Below, piece by piece: positions 25,256-33,481 of a stretch of 64,000 nucleotides of DNA. Both the position numbers and the translations under genes were made by a program. Position 1 is the first letter of the stretch; each line of letters opens with the position of its first letter. The notes under the pieces are model-generated. The model was given only the letters and a program-made list of their open reading frames with translations. It did no database searches and had not been told where the DNA came from. Origin of the DNA: an uncultured Granulosicoccus sp. (lineage in GTDB: Bacteria; Pseudomonadota; Gammaproteobacteria; Granulosicoccales; Granulosicoccaceae); contig CANMQI010000002.1 in assembly GCA_947499955.1 (NCBI GenBank), forward strand, positions 62,001 through 126,000. Direction: 5' to 3'.

Positions 25256-26571
25256 TGAACCCACTACGACACCCCGTATTCCGATGGTTGTTTGCCGCAC
25301 AGATCATGTCGCTGCTGGGCATCGGCATCATGACCGTCGGACTGGCCTTGCTGGCCTACGAGATTGGTGGGGTGACGGGGGCCGGCAAGTTGCTGGGTGC
25401 CATCTTTGCGTTGAAAATGGTGGTGTATGTTGTGCTGGCACCGTTGGCAGAGGTGGTGCTGTCACGGTTCGAGGCGCGCCGGGTTCTGATCGGGCTGGAT
25501 GTTCTGCGCTTCGTGCTGTTGTTGCTGTTTGGCATGACGACAGACATCTGGCAGCTGGCCATGCTTGCATTTACCTTCTACACGGCCTCTGCCGCATTCA
25601 CGCCGCTGTTCCAGGCCATGATTCCGGCCATACTGACAGACGAGAAAACCTATACCTCGGCCCTGATGTTGTCACGGCTGGCCTACACTTTCGAATCCAT
25701 GTTCAGCCCCATGCTGGCGGCGCTGGCCCTGCTGTTCGTGGTCTCCTCCAGCCTCTTTCCACTGGCAGCACTGTGCCTGGCGGGTTCCGTCGTGGCGTTG
25801 AGTTTCAGTGGTCTGCCAGCGGCGGCCCCGCTCAAGAAGAAGCGAGCGTTTACCGAGCGACTGACTCGCGGTCTCACCATCTATTTTCGTACGCCGCGTT
25901 TACGCGGGTTGTTCCTTCTCAATCTGGCGTTGTCCTGCGCACTGGCATGGGTGCTGGTCAATACCGTGGTCTATGCAGGCTTGCAGTTTGACAACAGTGA
26001 CTATTACACCTGGCTGATGGCCGCCTATGGCAGTGGCGCGGCAGCGGGTGCCCTGTTGATCCCCAGGCTCCTGAATCGATTCAGTGAACGAGCTCTGATA
26101 CTCGGTGGCTGCGTGGCCTTCGGGCTACTGTCTTTCCAGATCTTTCTGCCGCTGCCCATCGTCGGGCTGATGCTCCTGTGGGGTGGTTTTGGTGCTGCCT
26201 CTTCCATGGTGTTGACGCCGGGTGGTCTGGTACTGACACGTTCGGCAGAAAAGGAGGATCACCCTGCCGTGTTTGCCGCCCAGTTTTCAATGTCTCATGC
26301 AGGCTGGCTGATTGCCTACCCGTTGGCAGGATGGCTCGGATCGACTCTGGCACCGACGACGGCCTTGGGTATACTGGGTGGCGTCTGTCTGCTTGTCACG
26401 TTGCTGGCGACACGCGTCTGGCCGTCGGAAGATCCGCTTGAGCGTGTACACAGTCACCCCGATCTGCCCTCGGATCACCCGCACTTGCATGATCCTGAAG
26501 TGCAGGGGGCGCAGCGACAGCATTCACATGTCTTCCATATCGATGATCTGCATTTGCGGTGGAATCCTTGA
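25255..26571 (+). CDS. MFS transporter with a histidine-rich C-terminal tail
   Basis: 438-aa 12-helix major facilitator of the EntS/MFS_3 type. The first helices ('FRWLFAAQIMSLLGIGIMTVGLALLAYEIGG') and the loop 'RFEARRVLIGLDVLRFVLL' are family features. Translation is coupled to the aminotransferase-fold gene by TGATG. After the last helix comes a tail of about 40 residues with nine His among short motifs ('HSHPDLPSDHPHLHDPE', 'HSHVFHIDDLHLRW'), which could bind a metal such as nickel or zinc, as in NreB-type exporters. Export of an amino-acid derivative or metal complex is plausible; the substrate is unproven. Confidence 0.88.
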   Translation: MNPLRHPVFRWLFAAQIMSLLGIGIMTVGLALLAYEIGGVTGAGKLLGAIFALKMVVYVVLAPLAEVVLSRFEARRVLIGLDVLRFVLLLLFGMTTDIWQLAMLAFTFYTASAAFTPLFQAMIPAILTDEKTYTSALMLSRLAYTFESMFSPMLAALALLFVVSSSLFPLAALCLAGSVVALSFSGLPAAAPLKKKRAFTERLTRGLTIYFRTPRLRGLFLLNLALSCALAWVLVNTVVYAGLQFDNSDYYTWLMAAYGSGAAAGALLIPRLLNRFSERALILGGCVAFGLLSFQIFLPLPIVGLMLLWGGFGAASSMVLTPGGLVLTRSAEKEDHPAVFAAQFSMSHAGWLIAYPLAGWLGSTLAPTTALGILGGVCLLVTLLATRVWPSEDPLERVHSHPDLPSDHPHLHDPEVQGAQRQHSHVFHIDDLHLRWNP

Positions 26572-26751
26572 GGGTTCGACACTCTGTGGCTCTGACCATT
26601 GAACGTCTTGCGAACTGAAGACGGGACGGAGTGGAGCATTGGCAGCATTGGATGGAACAAGGCAATTGTAGGAAACCTTACTACTTGCTATCGTGTGGCG
26701 CGGCAAGCAGAGGGAACGACAAAAGATGACAGGAGCAACGAGAAAAAAGGT

Positions 26752-28245
26752 ATGAGTGATTCCACGATTACAGCGCAGACCGCCTCGTCCTACGATGGCA
26801 TTGGTCTCGATGCCCTCGAAAGGCGATTGCAGGATGACCTTGAATGCCTGTGTTATCCATCCGCGAACTGGGTCGCCAGCACTGAACGCGAGCATCCTGC
26901 GGATGCCGATGTACTTATCGTCGGTGGCGGGATGTGCGGATTGCTGGCCTGGTTTGCGCTGCGTACTGCGGGCATCCACAACGTGCGCATCATCGATCAG
27001 AGTCCGGTGGGCCGGGAAGGTCCCTGGGTCAGCTATGCGCGTATGGAAACCCTGCGCTCTCCCAAGCAGCTGACAGGTCCGGCATTCGGTATGGCGTCGT
27101 TGACATTCCAGGCCTGGTACCGAGCCAGTTTCGGTGCAGAACAGTGGGATGAACTGGACAAGATTCCTCGACCTCAATGGATGGAATACCTGCGCTGGTA
27201 TCGCAAGGCGCTGCAAGTGCCGGTTGAAAACAATGTGCGTCTGACCAAGGTGGAGTCACAGGGCGAGCTTCTGGCGCTGACCCTGGACGGTGCTCAAACG
27301 CCTGCGATAACCGTGCGCAAGCTGATCTATGCCACCGGTCGTGACGGTATCGCCAAGGCCAATATTCCCGACTTTGTCAGTGGCGTTGATACATCGCGCT
27401 GGGCTCACTCTTCCCACGACATCGATTTTACCGCCCTCAAGGGCAAACGAGTTGCCGTGGTGGGTGTCGGTGCCTCGGCAGTGGACAATGCAGCCGAAGC
27501 GCTGGAGGCCGGTGCGTGCGAAGTGCGTCATCTGATCCGGCGAACCGAGATGCCCACCATCAACAAGATGATGGGTATCGGCAGTTATGGTTTTGTTGCC
27601 GGCTATGCAGAACTGTCCGATGAATGGCGCTGGCGTTTCATGCAATATTCCTTTGCCACTCAGACACCGTCGCCACGCGGCTCCACGATGCGCGTGAGCC
27701 GGCACGAGAATGCCTGGTTCCATTTTGGCAAGGCGGTCAGTGCCGTGCGTGAAACTGCCGAAGGCTTGCTCATTCACTTTGCCGATGGCAGCCAGCTGGA
27801 AACCGATTTTCTCATTCTGGGTACCGGTTTCAGTACCGACCCGCTGGCTCGTCGTGAACTGGGCGAGGCGGCGGCCAATATCCTGCTGTGGGGCGATGCC
27901 TACACGCCGCCAGCGCATGAAGAAAATGCAGACCTGGGACGCTTTCCCTACCTGTCCGATGACTTCACATTCCGCGAGAAGCAGGCAGGCGACACGCCCT
28001 GGCTGAGACACGTCTACTGCTTCAATTACGGGGCAACAGCGAGTCTGGGAAAAGTCAGTGGCGACATACCGGGAATCTCCGAAGGTGCTCGCTGGCTGGC
28101 AAAGTCTCTCTCCGCTCGGCTCTATCAGGAGGACATTTCCATTCACTGGCAGCACATGCAGGACTACTCCAGGCCCGAATTGCAGGGCGACGAATGGACG
28201 CCGTCGGAACTGCCCGACTCATCGATGGCTCGCGAAGCCATCTGA
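26752..28245 (+). CDS. Flavin-dependent monooxygenase-like FAD/NAD(P) oxidoreductase
   Basis: 497-aa protein. The FAD-binding Rossmann motif 'DVLIVGGGMCGLLAWFAL' is near residue 55 and a second dinucleotide site 'GKRVAVVGVGASAVDNAAEAL' near 235, as in flavin-containing monooxygenases and N-hydroxylating enzymes. 'LILGTGFSTDP' is the usual ATG-like motif near 360. Start ATG 26752; the frame is open 51 codons further up without a convincing start. First gene of an operon running through two CMD-domain proteins and an opine-dehydrogenase-fold protein. It probably oxygenates a compound brought in by the ABC system downstream. Confidence 0.85.
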   Translation: MSDSTITAQTASSYDGIGLDALERRLQDDLECLCYPSANWVASTEREHPADADVLIVGGGMCGLLAWFALRTAGIHNVRIIDQSPVGREGPWVSYARMETLRSPKQLTGPAFGMASLTFQAWYRASFGAEQWDELDKIPRPQWMEYLRWYRKALQVPVENNVRLTKVESQGELLALTLDGAQTPAITVRKLIYATGRDGIAKANIPDFVSGVDTSRWAHSSHDIDFTALKGKRVAVVGVGASAVDNAAEALEAGACEVRHLIRRTEMPTINKMMGIGSYGFVAGYAELSDEWRWRFMQYSFATQTPSPRGSTMRVSRHENAWFHFGKAVSAVRETAEGLLIHFADGSQLETDFLILGTGFSTDPLARRELGEAAANILLWGDAYTPPAHEENADLGRFPYLSDDFTFREKQAGDTPWLRHVYCFNYGATASLGKVSGDIPGISEGARWLAKSLSARLYQEDISIHWQHMQDYSRPELQGDEWTPSELPDSSMAREAI

Positions 28246-28246
28246 C

Positions 28247-28762
28247 ATGCCGCAACCACACACAGAAAACTCTATGGCAATGGAAAGTTCGACCGCTGTA
28301 CGCTACAGCAGCATCCCGCAAGATTCTGCGCTGATGGAAGCGCTGCAAACCCGCAGCAATGTCCTGCAGTTGACACAGCACGCCGAAGACGCCGTGTTGA
28401 AACCGGAAGATTGCGGGGGCTGGTCACATTCGCTGCGTGCTGCACTGGCAGTCAGAATTGCCGTGAACAATGGCCTGCCTGAACTGGCGGATCATTATGC
28501 CTCGATGATTTCCGACGATGCCTGCAAGCCCGTTGCTGATACCGACAACGATGGCAGCGCTCAGAACCTGACTCATGTGGTTGCGTACATGGACAGTGTG
28601 GCTGTCAGCCCACGGGACGTGGTCGATACCGACATCAGCGAATTGCAGCAGCAGGGTGTCAGCGATGCCGATATCGTCAGGCTGACGGAATTGAATGCCT
28701 TCATGGCCTATCAGGTGCGCCTGATTGCCGGTCTTCGAATACTGAGCGAGGTGCCCGCATGA
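28247..28762 (+). CDS. CMD-domain-like protein (Avi_7170-like)
   Basis: About 171 aa from the ATG at 28247, one base after the monooxygenase stop; ATGs at 28274 and 28280 are alternatives. Helical and alanine-rich with 'GWSHSLRAALAVRIAVNNGLPELADHYASM' and a C-terminal 'LTELNAFMAYQVRLIAGLRIL', matching the layout of the carboxymuconolactone decarboxylase-fold proteins that pair with an AhpD-like partner. It lacks the redox CxxC of AhpD. Its stop overlaps the start of that partner (ATGA at 28759-28762). It probably forms a complex with or supports the partner; no reaction can be assigned. Confidence 0.7.
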   Translation: MPQPHTENSMAMESSTAVRYSSIPQDSALMEALQTRSNVLQLTQHAEDAVLKPEDCGGWSHSLRAALAVRIAVNNGLPELADHYASMISDDACKPVADTDNDGSAQNLTHVVAYMDSVAVSPRDVVDTDISELQQQGVSDADIVRLTELNAFMAYQVRLIAGLRILSEVPA

Positions 28763-29346
28763 GTCAGGTCATTCACAAGTTCACCAAGCGGGTGCCGGAA
28801 TGGCGACCGCGAGTCAAACCGGTGGTGCTGGAAGAGGCCACGGCAGAACAGCTCGACGCTCTGCAGGTGACGCCCTCGAATACCAAGGTATCAGACTATG
28901 TGCTGGTACTGGCGCACGATGTCGAGACGCTGAAAGTCAGGTCGCCACTGTTCAATGCCATCATGTATGACAAGGGTGGGCTCAGTCGAGCAGAGCGTGA
29001 GATCGGTGCGCTTGGTGCCTCTGTCATCAATCGCTGTATCTATTGCGCAGCCGTGCATGCATCACGCCATGCCCAGTTGACCAAGGACGAGTCGGTGACA
29101 GACTTGCTGTTCAGCGAAGGGGAATCTGCGAAGCTGGAACCGCGTGATCAGGCCATCTTCGATTTCGCGAAGGCACTGGCGAAGACGCCTTCCGAAGCCA
29201 ATGCGAGTCATGTGAAGGCGCTGCGCGAAGCGGGGCTGAGCGAACTTGAAATACTCGATCTGGTCTTGTCATCGTCATTGTTCGGCTGGGCCAATCGATT
29301 GATGCACGTGCTGGGTGATCCGGTTCGTCGCGGAGACAAGTCATGA
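28759..29346 (+). CDS. AhpD-like alkylhydroperoxidase/CMD-domain protein (Avi_7169-like)
   Basis: 195-aa protein of the AhpD-like fold. The redox motif 'NRCIYCAAVHASRHAQL' (Cys-x-x-Cys with downstream His) is intact near residues 92-106, preceded by 'LSRAEREIGALGASVIN'. Such proteins reduce peroxides or act as lyase-like partners. The pairing with a CMD protein next to flavin-dependent oxygenases and ABC importers recurs in Proteobacteria (the Avi_7169/Avi_7170 families, from memory). Overlaps both neighbours by ATGA. Confidence 0.85.
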   Translation: MSQVIHKFTKRVPEWRPRVKPVVLEEATAEQLDALQVTPSNTKVSDYVLVLAHDVETLKVRSPLFNAIMYDKGGLSRAEREIGALGASVINRCIYCAAVHASRHAQLTKDESVTDLLFSEGESAKLEPRDQAIFDFAKALAKTPSEANASHVKALREAGLSELEILDLVLSSSLFGWANRLMHVLGDPVRRGDKS

Positions 29347-30443
29347 GCGCCGAGTCGATACGCGTCGGTCTGGCAGGCGCCGGGTCCATCGCCTTTGGAA
29401 CGGCAGCTCTGCTGTGCCAGAACGCTCATCAACCCATGTTGTGGTCGCCCTCTGGTGAGCGTACCCGGGAGTTGATGCAAGGCACTGCGCTGAACGCCTG
29501 CAATGCCATCGAAGGCGATTTTCATCCGGCAGTGGCTGAAGATGCCGCGCAACTGGCGGCGTCGAACGATGTACTCATGCTGGTACTGCCGGGCTACGGG
29601 CACAAGGCCGTCATGGACGCACTGGTTCCGCACATTAAGCCGCATCACACCATCATCATCTCATCGCATGCTTCTCTGGGCGCCTTGTATCTGGCTGCCC
29701 GCCTGAAGGAGCGGGATATCAGTGTACCGATCATTGCCTGGGGCACCACCATCGTCACCGGTCGGCAACAGAGCATGAGCTCGGTCATGGTCAATACCAT
29801 ACGAGCGCAGGTGGATCTCTGCGCCGTGCCCAGCAGCGCCAACGAGGCGGCCCTGGCCTTGTGCCAGTCCCTGTTCGGAGAGCGCTTCGTGCAGCGTGAC
29901 GGGCTACTGGCCATTTCATTGTCCAATCTCAACCCGCAGAATCACATGGGCATTGCCATGGGTAACATGAGTCGGATGGAAAGGGGCGAGACCTGGAGTC
30001 AGGGGCAGAATCTGACACCGAAGATTGGTGCCTTGCTCGAAGCACTCGACCTGGAACGACTGGCGATTGCCGATGCACTGGGATTGAAAGTGCGCACCAT
30101 CTTCGAACATTTTCATCTGTCCTTTCATGTTCCGGTGGCCTCCATCTCCGAGATGAATCAGGCCATGCATGAACAGGGTAATGGAGGGACCGGGCCTGCA
30201 ACTGCCGATAGTCGCTACGTGACCGAGGATGTCCCCTTTGGTCTGGTGGTGACTGCAGCACTGGGTCAGCTGGTTGGCAGGCCTGCGACCTTGCACGAAG
30301 CCGGAGTTGCACTGTTTTCGGCCATGTATGAAAGAGACTTTGCCGCCGAAAATGATCTGCTGGCTGCTCTGCAGCTGGACAGTGTCGCGCTAGAACAGCT
30401 GCGAGATGCTGCCTATAGCGGTGTGCTTGTTTCGGGTCGGTAG
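29343..30443 (+). CDS. NAD/NADP octopine/nopaline dehydrogenase-family protein
   Basis: 366-aa cytosolic oxidoreductase. N-terminal Rossmann 'RVGLAGAGSIAFGTAALL' and the opine-dehydrogenase C-terminal domain (PF02317 type) with 'SLSNLNPQNHMGIAMGNMSRMERGE' and the catalytic-region His in 'HEQGNGG' vicinity. Family members reversibly couple an amino acid to a keto acid through a secondary amine. In an operon with a flavin monooxygenase and a polyamine-type importer it suggests degradation or synthesis of an opine-like secondary amine. Coupled to the preceding gene by ATGA. Confidence 0.85.
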   Translation: MSAESIRVGLAGAGSIAFGTAALLCQNAHQPMLWSPSGERTRELMQGTALNACNAIEGDFHPAVAEDAAQLAASNDVLMLVLPGYGHKAVMDALVPHIKPHHTIIISSHASLGALYLAARLKERDISVPIIAWGTTIVTGRQQSMSSVMVNTIRAQVDLCAVPSSANEAALALCQSLFGERFVQRDGLLAISLSNLNPQNHMGIAMGNMSRMERGETWSQGQNLTPKIGALLEALDLERLAIADALGLKVRTIFEHFHLSFHVPVASISEMNQAMHEQGNGGTGPATADSRYVTEDVPFGLVVTAALGQLVGRPATLHEAGVALFSAMYERDFAAENDLLAALQLDSVALEQLRDAAYSGVLVSGR

Positions 30444-30458
30444 ATCTGTTCTATCTGG

Positions 30459-30473
30459 CAATGTCCGACATTG
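30459..30473. promoter_or_regulatory. Inverted repeat before the polyamine-type ABC operon
   Basis: CAATGTC-C-GACATTG, perfect 7-bp arms with a 1-bp spacer, 16 bp after the stop of the opine-dehydrogenase-fold gene and 90 bp before the binding-protein gene. It has no T-tract, so an operator is more likely than a terminator. Confidence 0.45.
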
Positions 30474-30562
30474 TTTCGTTCGGACTGTGTCAATAAACAG
30501 CCACATGTAGTAGGTTCGACGATGCCTCTTCAAGGTATCGATAAGCAACATCACCGGAGAAC

Positions 30563-31675
30563 ATGAGCATGAAACCGATCAATACCAGTCGTCGCAAGTT
30601 TCTGGGGACCGCCGCTGCTGCCAGTACGGTGTTTGCAGCCACGCCCTACATTCGTACAGCCTATGCCGATACGGGCGAGGTGAATATCTGGACTTACGAC
30701 AGCTTCGTACCGGAGTCGTTTCGCAAGCAGTTCGAAAAAGACACCGGCATCAAGGTCAACATTCGCCTGGTTGACGACCAGGGCAAGCAGTTCAACCTGT
30801 TGGCAGCCGAAGCTCCCAACCCCACGGTGGACATCGTGACCGTTGCCGGTCATCGTTTTCTGCAGTTCATCGATTCGGAACTGCTGGCTCCCATGGACAG
30901 CGACCGACTCAGCAACTGGGGCAATCTGAACCCCATCTACACTGAAAGCGACTGGGCCACCATCAACGGACACAAATGGGGCGCACCCATCCTCTCCGGT
31001 GCCGAGATACTGGCTTACAACACTGACCTGGTGTCGGCAGAAGAGGCACGCAGCTGGGATGTGCTGTTCTCCGAAAAATACAAGCAGCAGACCGCCTACA
31101 TCATCCAGGACATGATGTCCATCGTGATGCTCTACAAGGGCTATGACGGCAATATGGTCGAGTATCTGGATGATCCGGAAAAAGCCGCGGCCATTGTCGC
31201 CGAGGCTCGTGACTTCCTGATCGACAAGAAGGATCTGGTTCGCAAGTACTACGATGGCGGTGCAGAGATTCAGCAGATGTTCATCAATCAGGATATTGCT
31301 TTGGGTCACGCCTGGAATGGTCCCATCGCCAAACTGATCAACGATGGCTTCCCGGTGGACATGACCATCCCCAAGGAAGGCAGCTATGGATTCGTCTACA
31401 CGCTGAATATCGCCAACAATGCGCCCAATGCCGATAACGCCTATACCTTCCTGAATGCACTGCTGGCCTCATCCGAGATCGGGGCTTCCATGACCAGTGA
31501 AACAGGCTTCATCTCCACCTACAAGGATGCCTCGCAGCACCTGAGCGACCTGGAGAAGAAATCCACCTCCTTTACTGATGAAGAGCTGGCGGGTCTGAAA
31601 TTCTTCCGTGCCGAAGCCAACGAGATGAAATACAGTCTGGTTGATCCGGCCGTGGAGCAGATCAAGGCGGCCTAG
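30563..31675 (+). CDS. Polyamine-type ABC substrate-binding protein (PotD-like) with Tat signal
   Basis: 370-aa periplasmic binding protein of the spermidine/putrescine class. The leader 'TSRRKFLGTAAAASTVFAATP' has a twin-arginine motif (SRRKFLG), so export is by Tat. The mature domain starts 'VNIWTYDSFVPESFRKQFEKDTGIKVN', typical of this family, with 'INGHKWGAPI' and 'AWNGPIAKLI' blocks. GGAG precedes the start. It heads a four-gene importer (two permeases and an ATPase). With the upstream amine-oxidising genes the ligand may be an opine or polyamine-like amine. Confidence 0.92.
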   Translation: MSMKPINTSRRKFLGTAAAASTVFAATPYIRTAYADTGEVNIWTYDSFVPESFRKQFEKDTGIKVNIRLVDDQGKQFNLLAAEAPNPTVDIVTVAGHRFLQFIDSELLAPMDSDRLSNWGNLNPIYTESDWATINGHKWGAPILSGAEILAYNTDLVSAEEARSWDVLFSEKYKQQTAYIIQDMMSIVMLYKGYDGNMVEYLDDPEKAAAIVAEARDFLIDKKDLVRKYYDGGAEIQQMFINQDIALGHAWNGPIAKLINDGFPVDMTIPKEGSYGFVYTLNIANNAPNADNAYTFLNALLASSEIGASMTSETGFISTYKDASQHLSDLEKKSTSFTDEELAGLKFFRAEANEMKYSLVDPAVEQIKAA

Positions 31676-31676
31676 T

Positions 31677-32696
31677 GTGATAACTGACGTGCAGAATCAA
31701 CAAAAGCAAAGTTCTGTGAGTTCCCTGGCCAGTGAGTCAGGGAATGCAGGGCAGGGGCCGGGTGACAGGATTCCCTTCTGGGGAAGAGTGTCTGGCCGAC
31801 GGGGCTACCAGGCATTGGTGGATTTTCTGTTTGCCTCGGAGCGTCGCCAGTTTGCGCTGCTCGCTGGCATCCCCTTCATCTGGGTACTGACCCAGCACCT
31901 GGGGCCTGTTCTGCAGATGCTGTACGTCAGTTTTCTGGATGCCTATCCCGTGGCGGTAGGTGCGCAGACGCACCTGACGCTGAAGCATTATCTGTTGTTC
32001 TTCGAAGAATCCGTTTACCGGATGCCGTTCCTGCGCACCATGACCTACTCGTTTGCGCTGACATTCGCCACCCTGGTCATCGTCTACCCGGTGGCCTATT
32101 TTCTGGCACGTCATGTCAAGCGTCAGAATCAGCTGGCCTTTCTGTTGTTGCTGCTGATTCCTTTCTGGGTGGGCGAGATTGTCAGAACCTTCGCCATCAT
32201 GATCCTGTTGGGCAACAACGGTGCGGTCAACCTGCTGTTGAAATCCCTGGGCTTCATTGATCGCCCCATCCCGTTCATGTACACCGGGTTCTCAGTCAGC
32301 TTCGGGGTGATCTATCTGACGTCACTGTATATGCTGCTGCCTCTGTATTCGGCGCTGGAGAAAATACCAGCCAGCTATTCGGAAGCAGCATCGGATCTGG
32401 GTGCCGGTGCCTGGACACGCTTTCGTCGGGTGACCTTGCCATTGTCCTACGAAGGCGTTGCTTCCGGCTGTACGCTGGTCTTTCTGATGTCCACCGGCTT
32501 CTATGCAGCACCGGTGTTGCTGGGTGGTCCCAGTACGACCGTGTTTGCCGAGACCATCGCCGGTTTCTTCCACGTGGCCGGTGATCGCTGGCCCACCGGG
32601 GCAGCCTTTGCCTGCATCCTGTTTCTGGCCTCACTCACCATCACTGCACTATTCATGAAATTCATGGGACGGCTGTCCAGCAGGGGACGACGATGA
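31677..32696 (+). CDS. Polyamine-type ABC permease (PotB-like)
   Basis: About 339-aa inner-membrane permease. The GTG at 31677 (AAGG 9 bp upstream, right after the binding-protein stop) is the most likely start; the frame itself opens inside the preceding gene. A hydrophilic N-terminal extension of about 50 residues precedes TM1 ('FALLAGIPFIWVLTQHLGPVLQMLYVSFLD'). The EAA loop 'SEAASDLGAGAWTRFRRVTLPLSYEG' lies near residue 245. Overlaps the next permease gene by ATGA. Confidence 0.9.
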   Translation: MITDVQNQQKQSSVSSLASESGNAGQGPGDRIPFWGRVSGRRGYQALVDFLFASERRQFALLAGIPFIWVLTQHLGPVLQMLYVSFLDAYPVAVGAQTHLTLKHYLLFFEESVYRMPFLRTMTYSFALTFATLVIVYPVAYFLARHVKRQNQLAFLLLLLIPFWVGEIVRTFAIMILLGNNGAVNLLLKSLGFIDRPIPFMYTGFSVSFGVIYLTSLYMLLPLYSALEKIPASYSEAASDLGAGAWTRFRRVTLPLSYEGVASGCTLVFLMSTGFYAAPVLLGGPSTTVFAETIAGFFHVAGDRWPTGAAFACILFLASLTITALFMKFMGRLSSRGRR

Positions 32697-33481
32697 CCGG
32701 TAAAACGCGAATACTGATGTCGCTGATCTATGCGGCATTCGTGGTGTACGTCTTCGTGCCGCTTAGCATGATGGTCGTCATGGGATTCAAGGATTCCAAG
32801 TTCATCGGCTTTCCCATCAAGAGCTGGACGCTGGACTGGTATGGCCGTGTCTTTCAGGATACCGAGGTCATGAGTGTGTTCGGCTATTCCGTGCTGATCG
32901 CCATCGGTTCGACGCTGGTGTCATTGCTGATAGGTACCTGGATTGCGGTATTGCTGGCCGGCAGAAAGTTCTTTGGTCGAGCGCTGATCTTCAGCCTGAC
33001 CATCCTGCCAGCGGTGGTACCCGGCATCATCTCGGCCATCGCCTTTCGTATCTACGCACGGCTGCTGGGTATCGAGCCCGGCATGATGGCCGTCATCTGG
33101 GCGCATGCGGTTCACAATGTACCGTTTGTGGTACTGGTGATCGTGGCCCGATTGAGCACCATGCCGACCAACTACATCGAGGCGGCACGCGACCTCGGGG
33201 CTGACCCGCTGGTGGCTTTCACCCGAGTGACTCTGCCGTATCTGCGGCCGGCCATGATCGGTGCGGGAATCTTCTGCCTGCTGCTCAGCTTTGATGATTT
33301 CGTGCGATCGTATTTCCTTGGCGGCTATCAACCGACCTTGCCCGTATTGATATTTTCCAAGTTGCGTTCGGGAATGTCGCCAGAGATCAACGCCATATCC
33401 ACTATCGTCATCGTCCTGACAGCCGTATTGGGCGTCTGGGCCGAGCGTTCCATGCGACGCATGAACGGAGCCAGTCGGTGA
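32693..33481 (+). CDS. Polyamine-type ABC permease (PotC-like)
   Basis: 262-aa inner-membrane permease, partner of the PotB-like protein. First helix 'ILMSLIYAAFVVYVFVPLSMMVVMGF', then 'WYGRVFQD', typical of PotC. EAA loop 'IEAARDLGADPLVAFTRVTLPYLRPAM' near residues 160-187, and 'LSFDDFVRSYFLGG' at the family position. Start overlaps the preceding stop; stop overlaps the ATPase start. Confidence 0.93.
   Translation: MTGKTRILMSLIYAAFVVYVFVPLSMMVVMGFKDSKFIGFPIKSWTLDWYGRVFQDTEVMSVFGYSVLIAIGSTLVSLLIGTWIAVLLAGRKFFGRALIFSLTILPAVVPGIISAIAFRIYARLLGIEPGMMAVIWAHAVHNVPFVVLVIVARLSTMPTNYIEAARDLGADPLVAFTRVTLPYLRPAMIGAGIFCLLLSFDDFVRSYFLGGYQPTLPVLIFSKLRSGMSPEINAISTIVIVLTAVLGVWAERSMRRMNGASR

Noticed and set aside
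23792..25300. 502-codon open frame on the minus strand
   Set aside because: Exactly antisense to the class V aminotransferase-fold gene, no domain recognisable, arises from GC-rich codon bias on the opposite strand.
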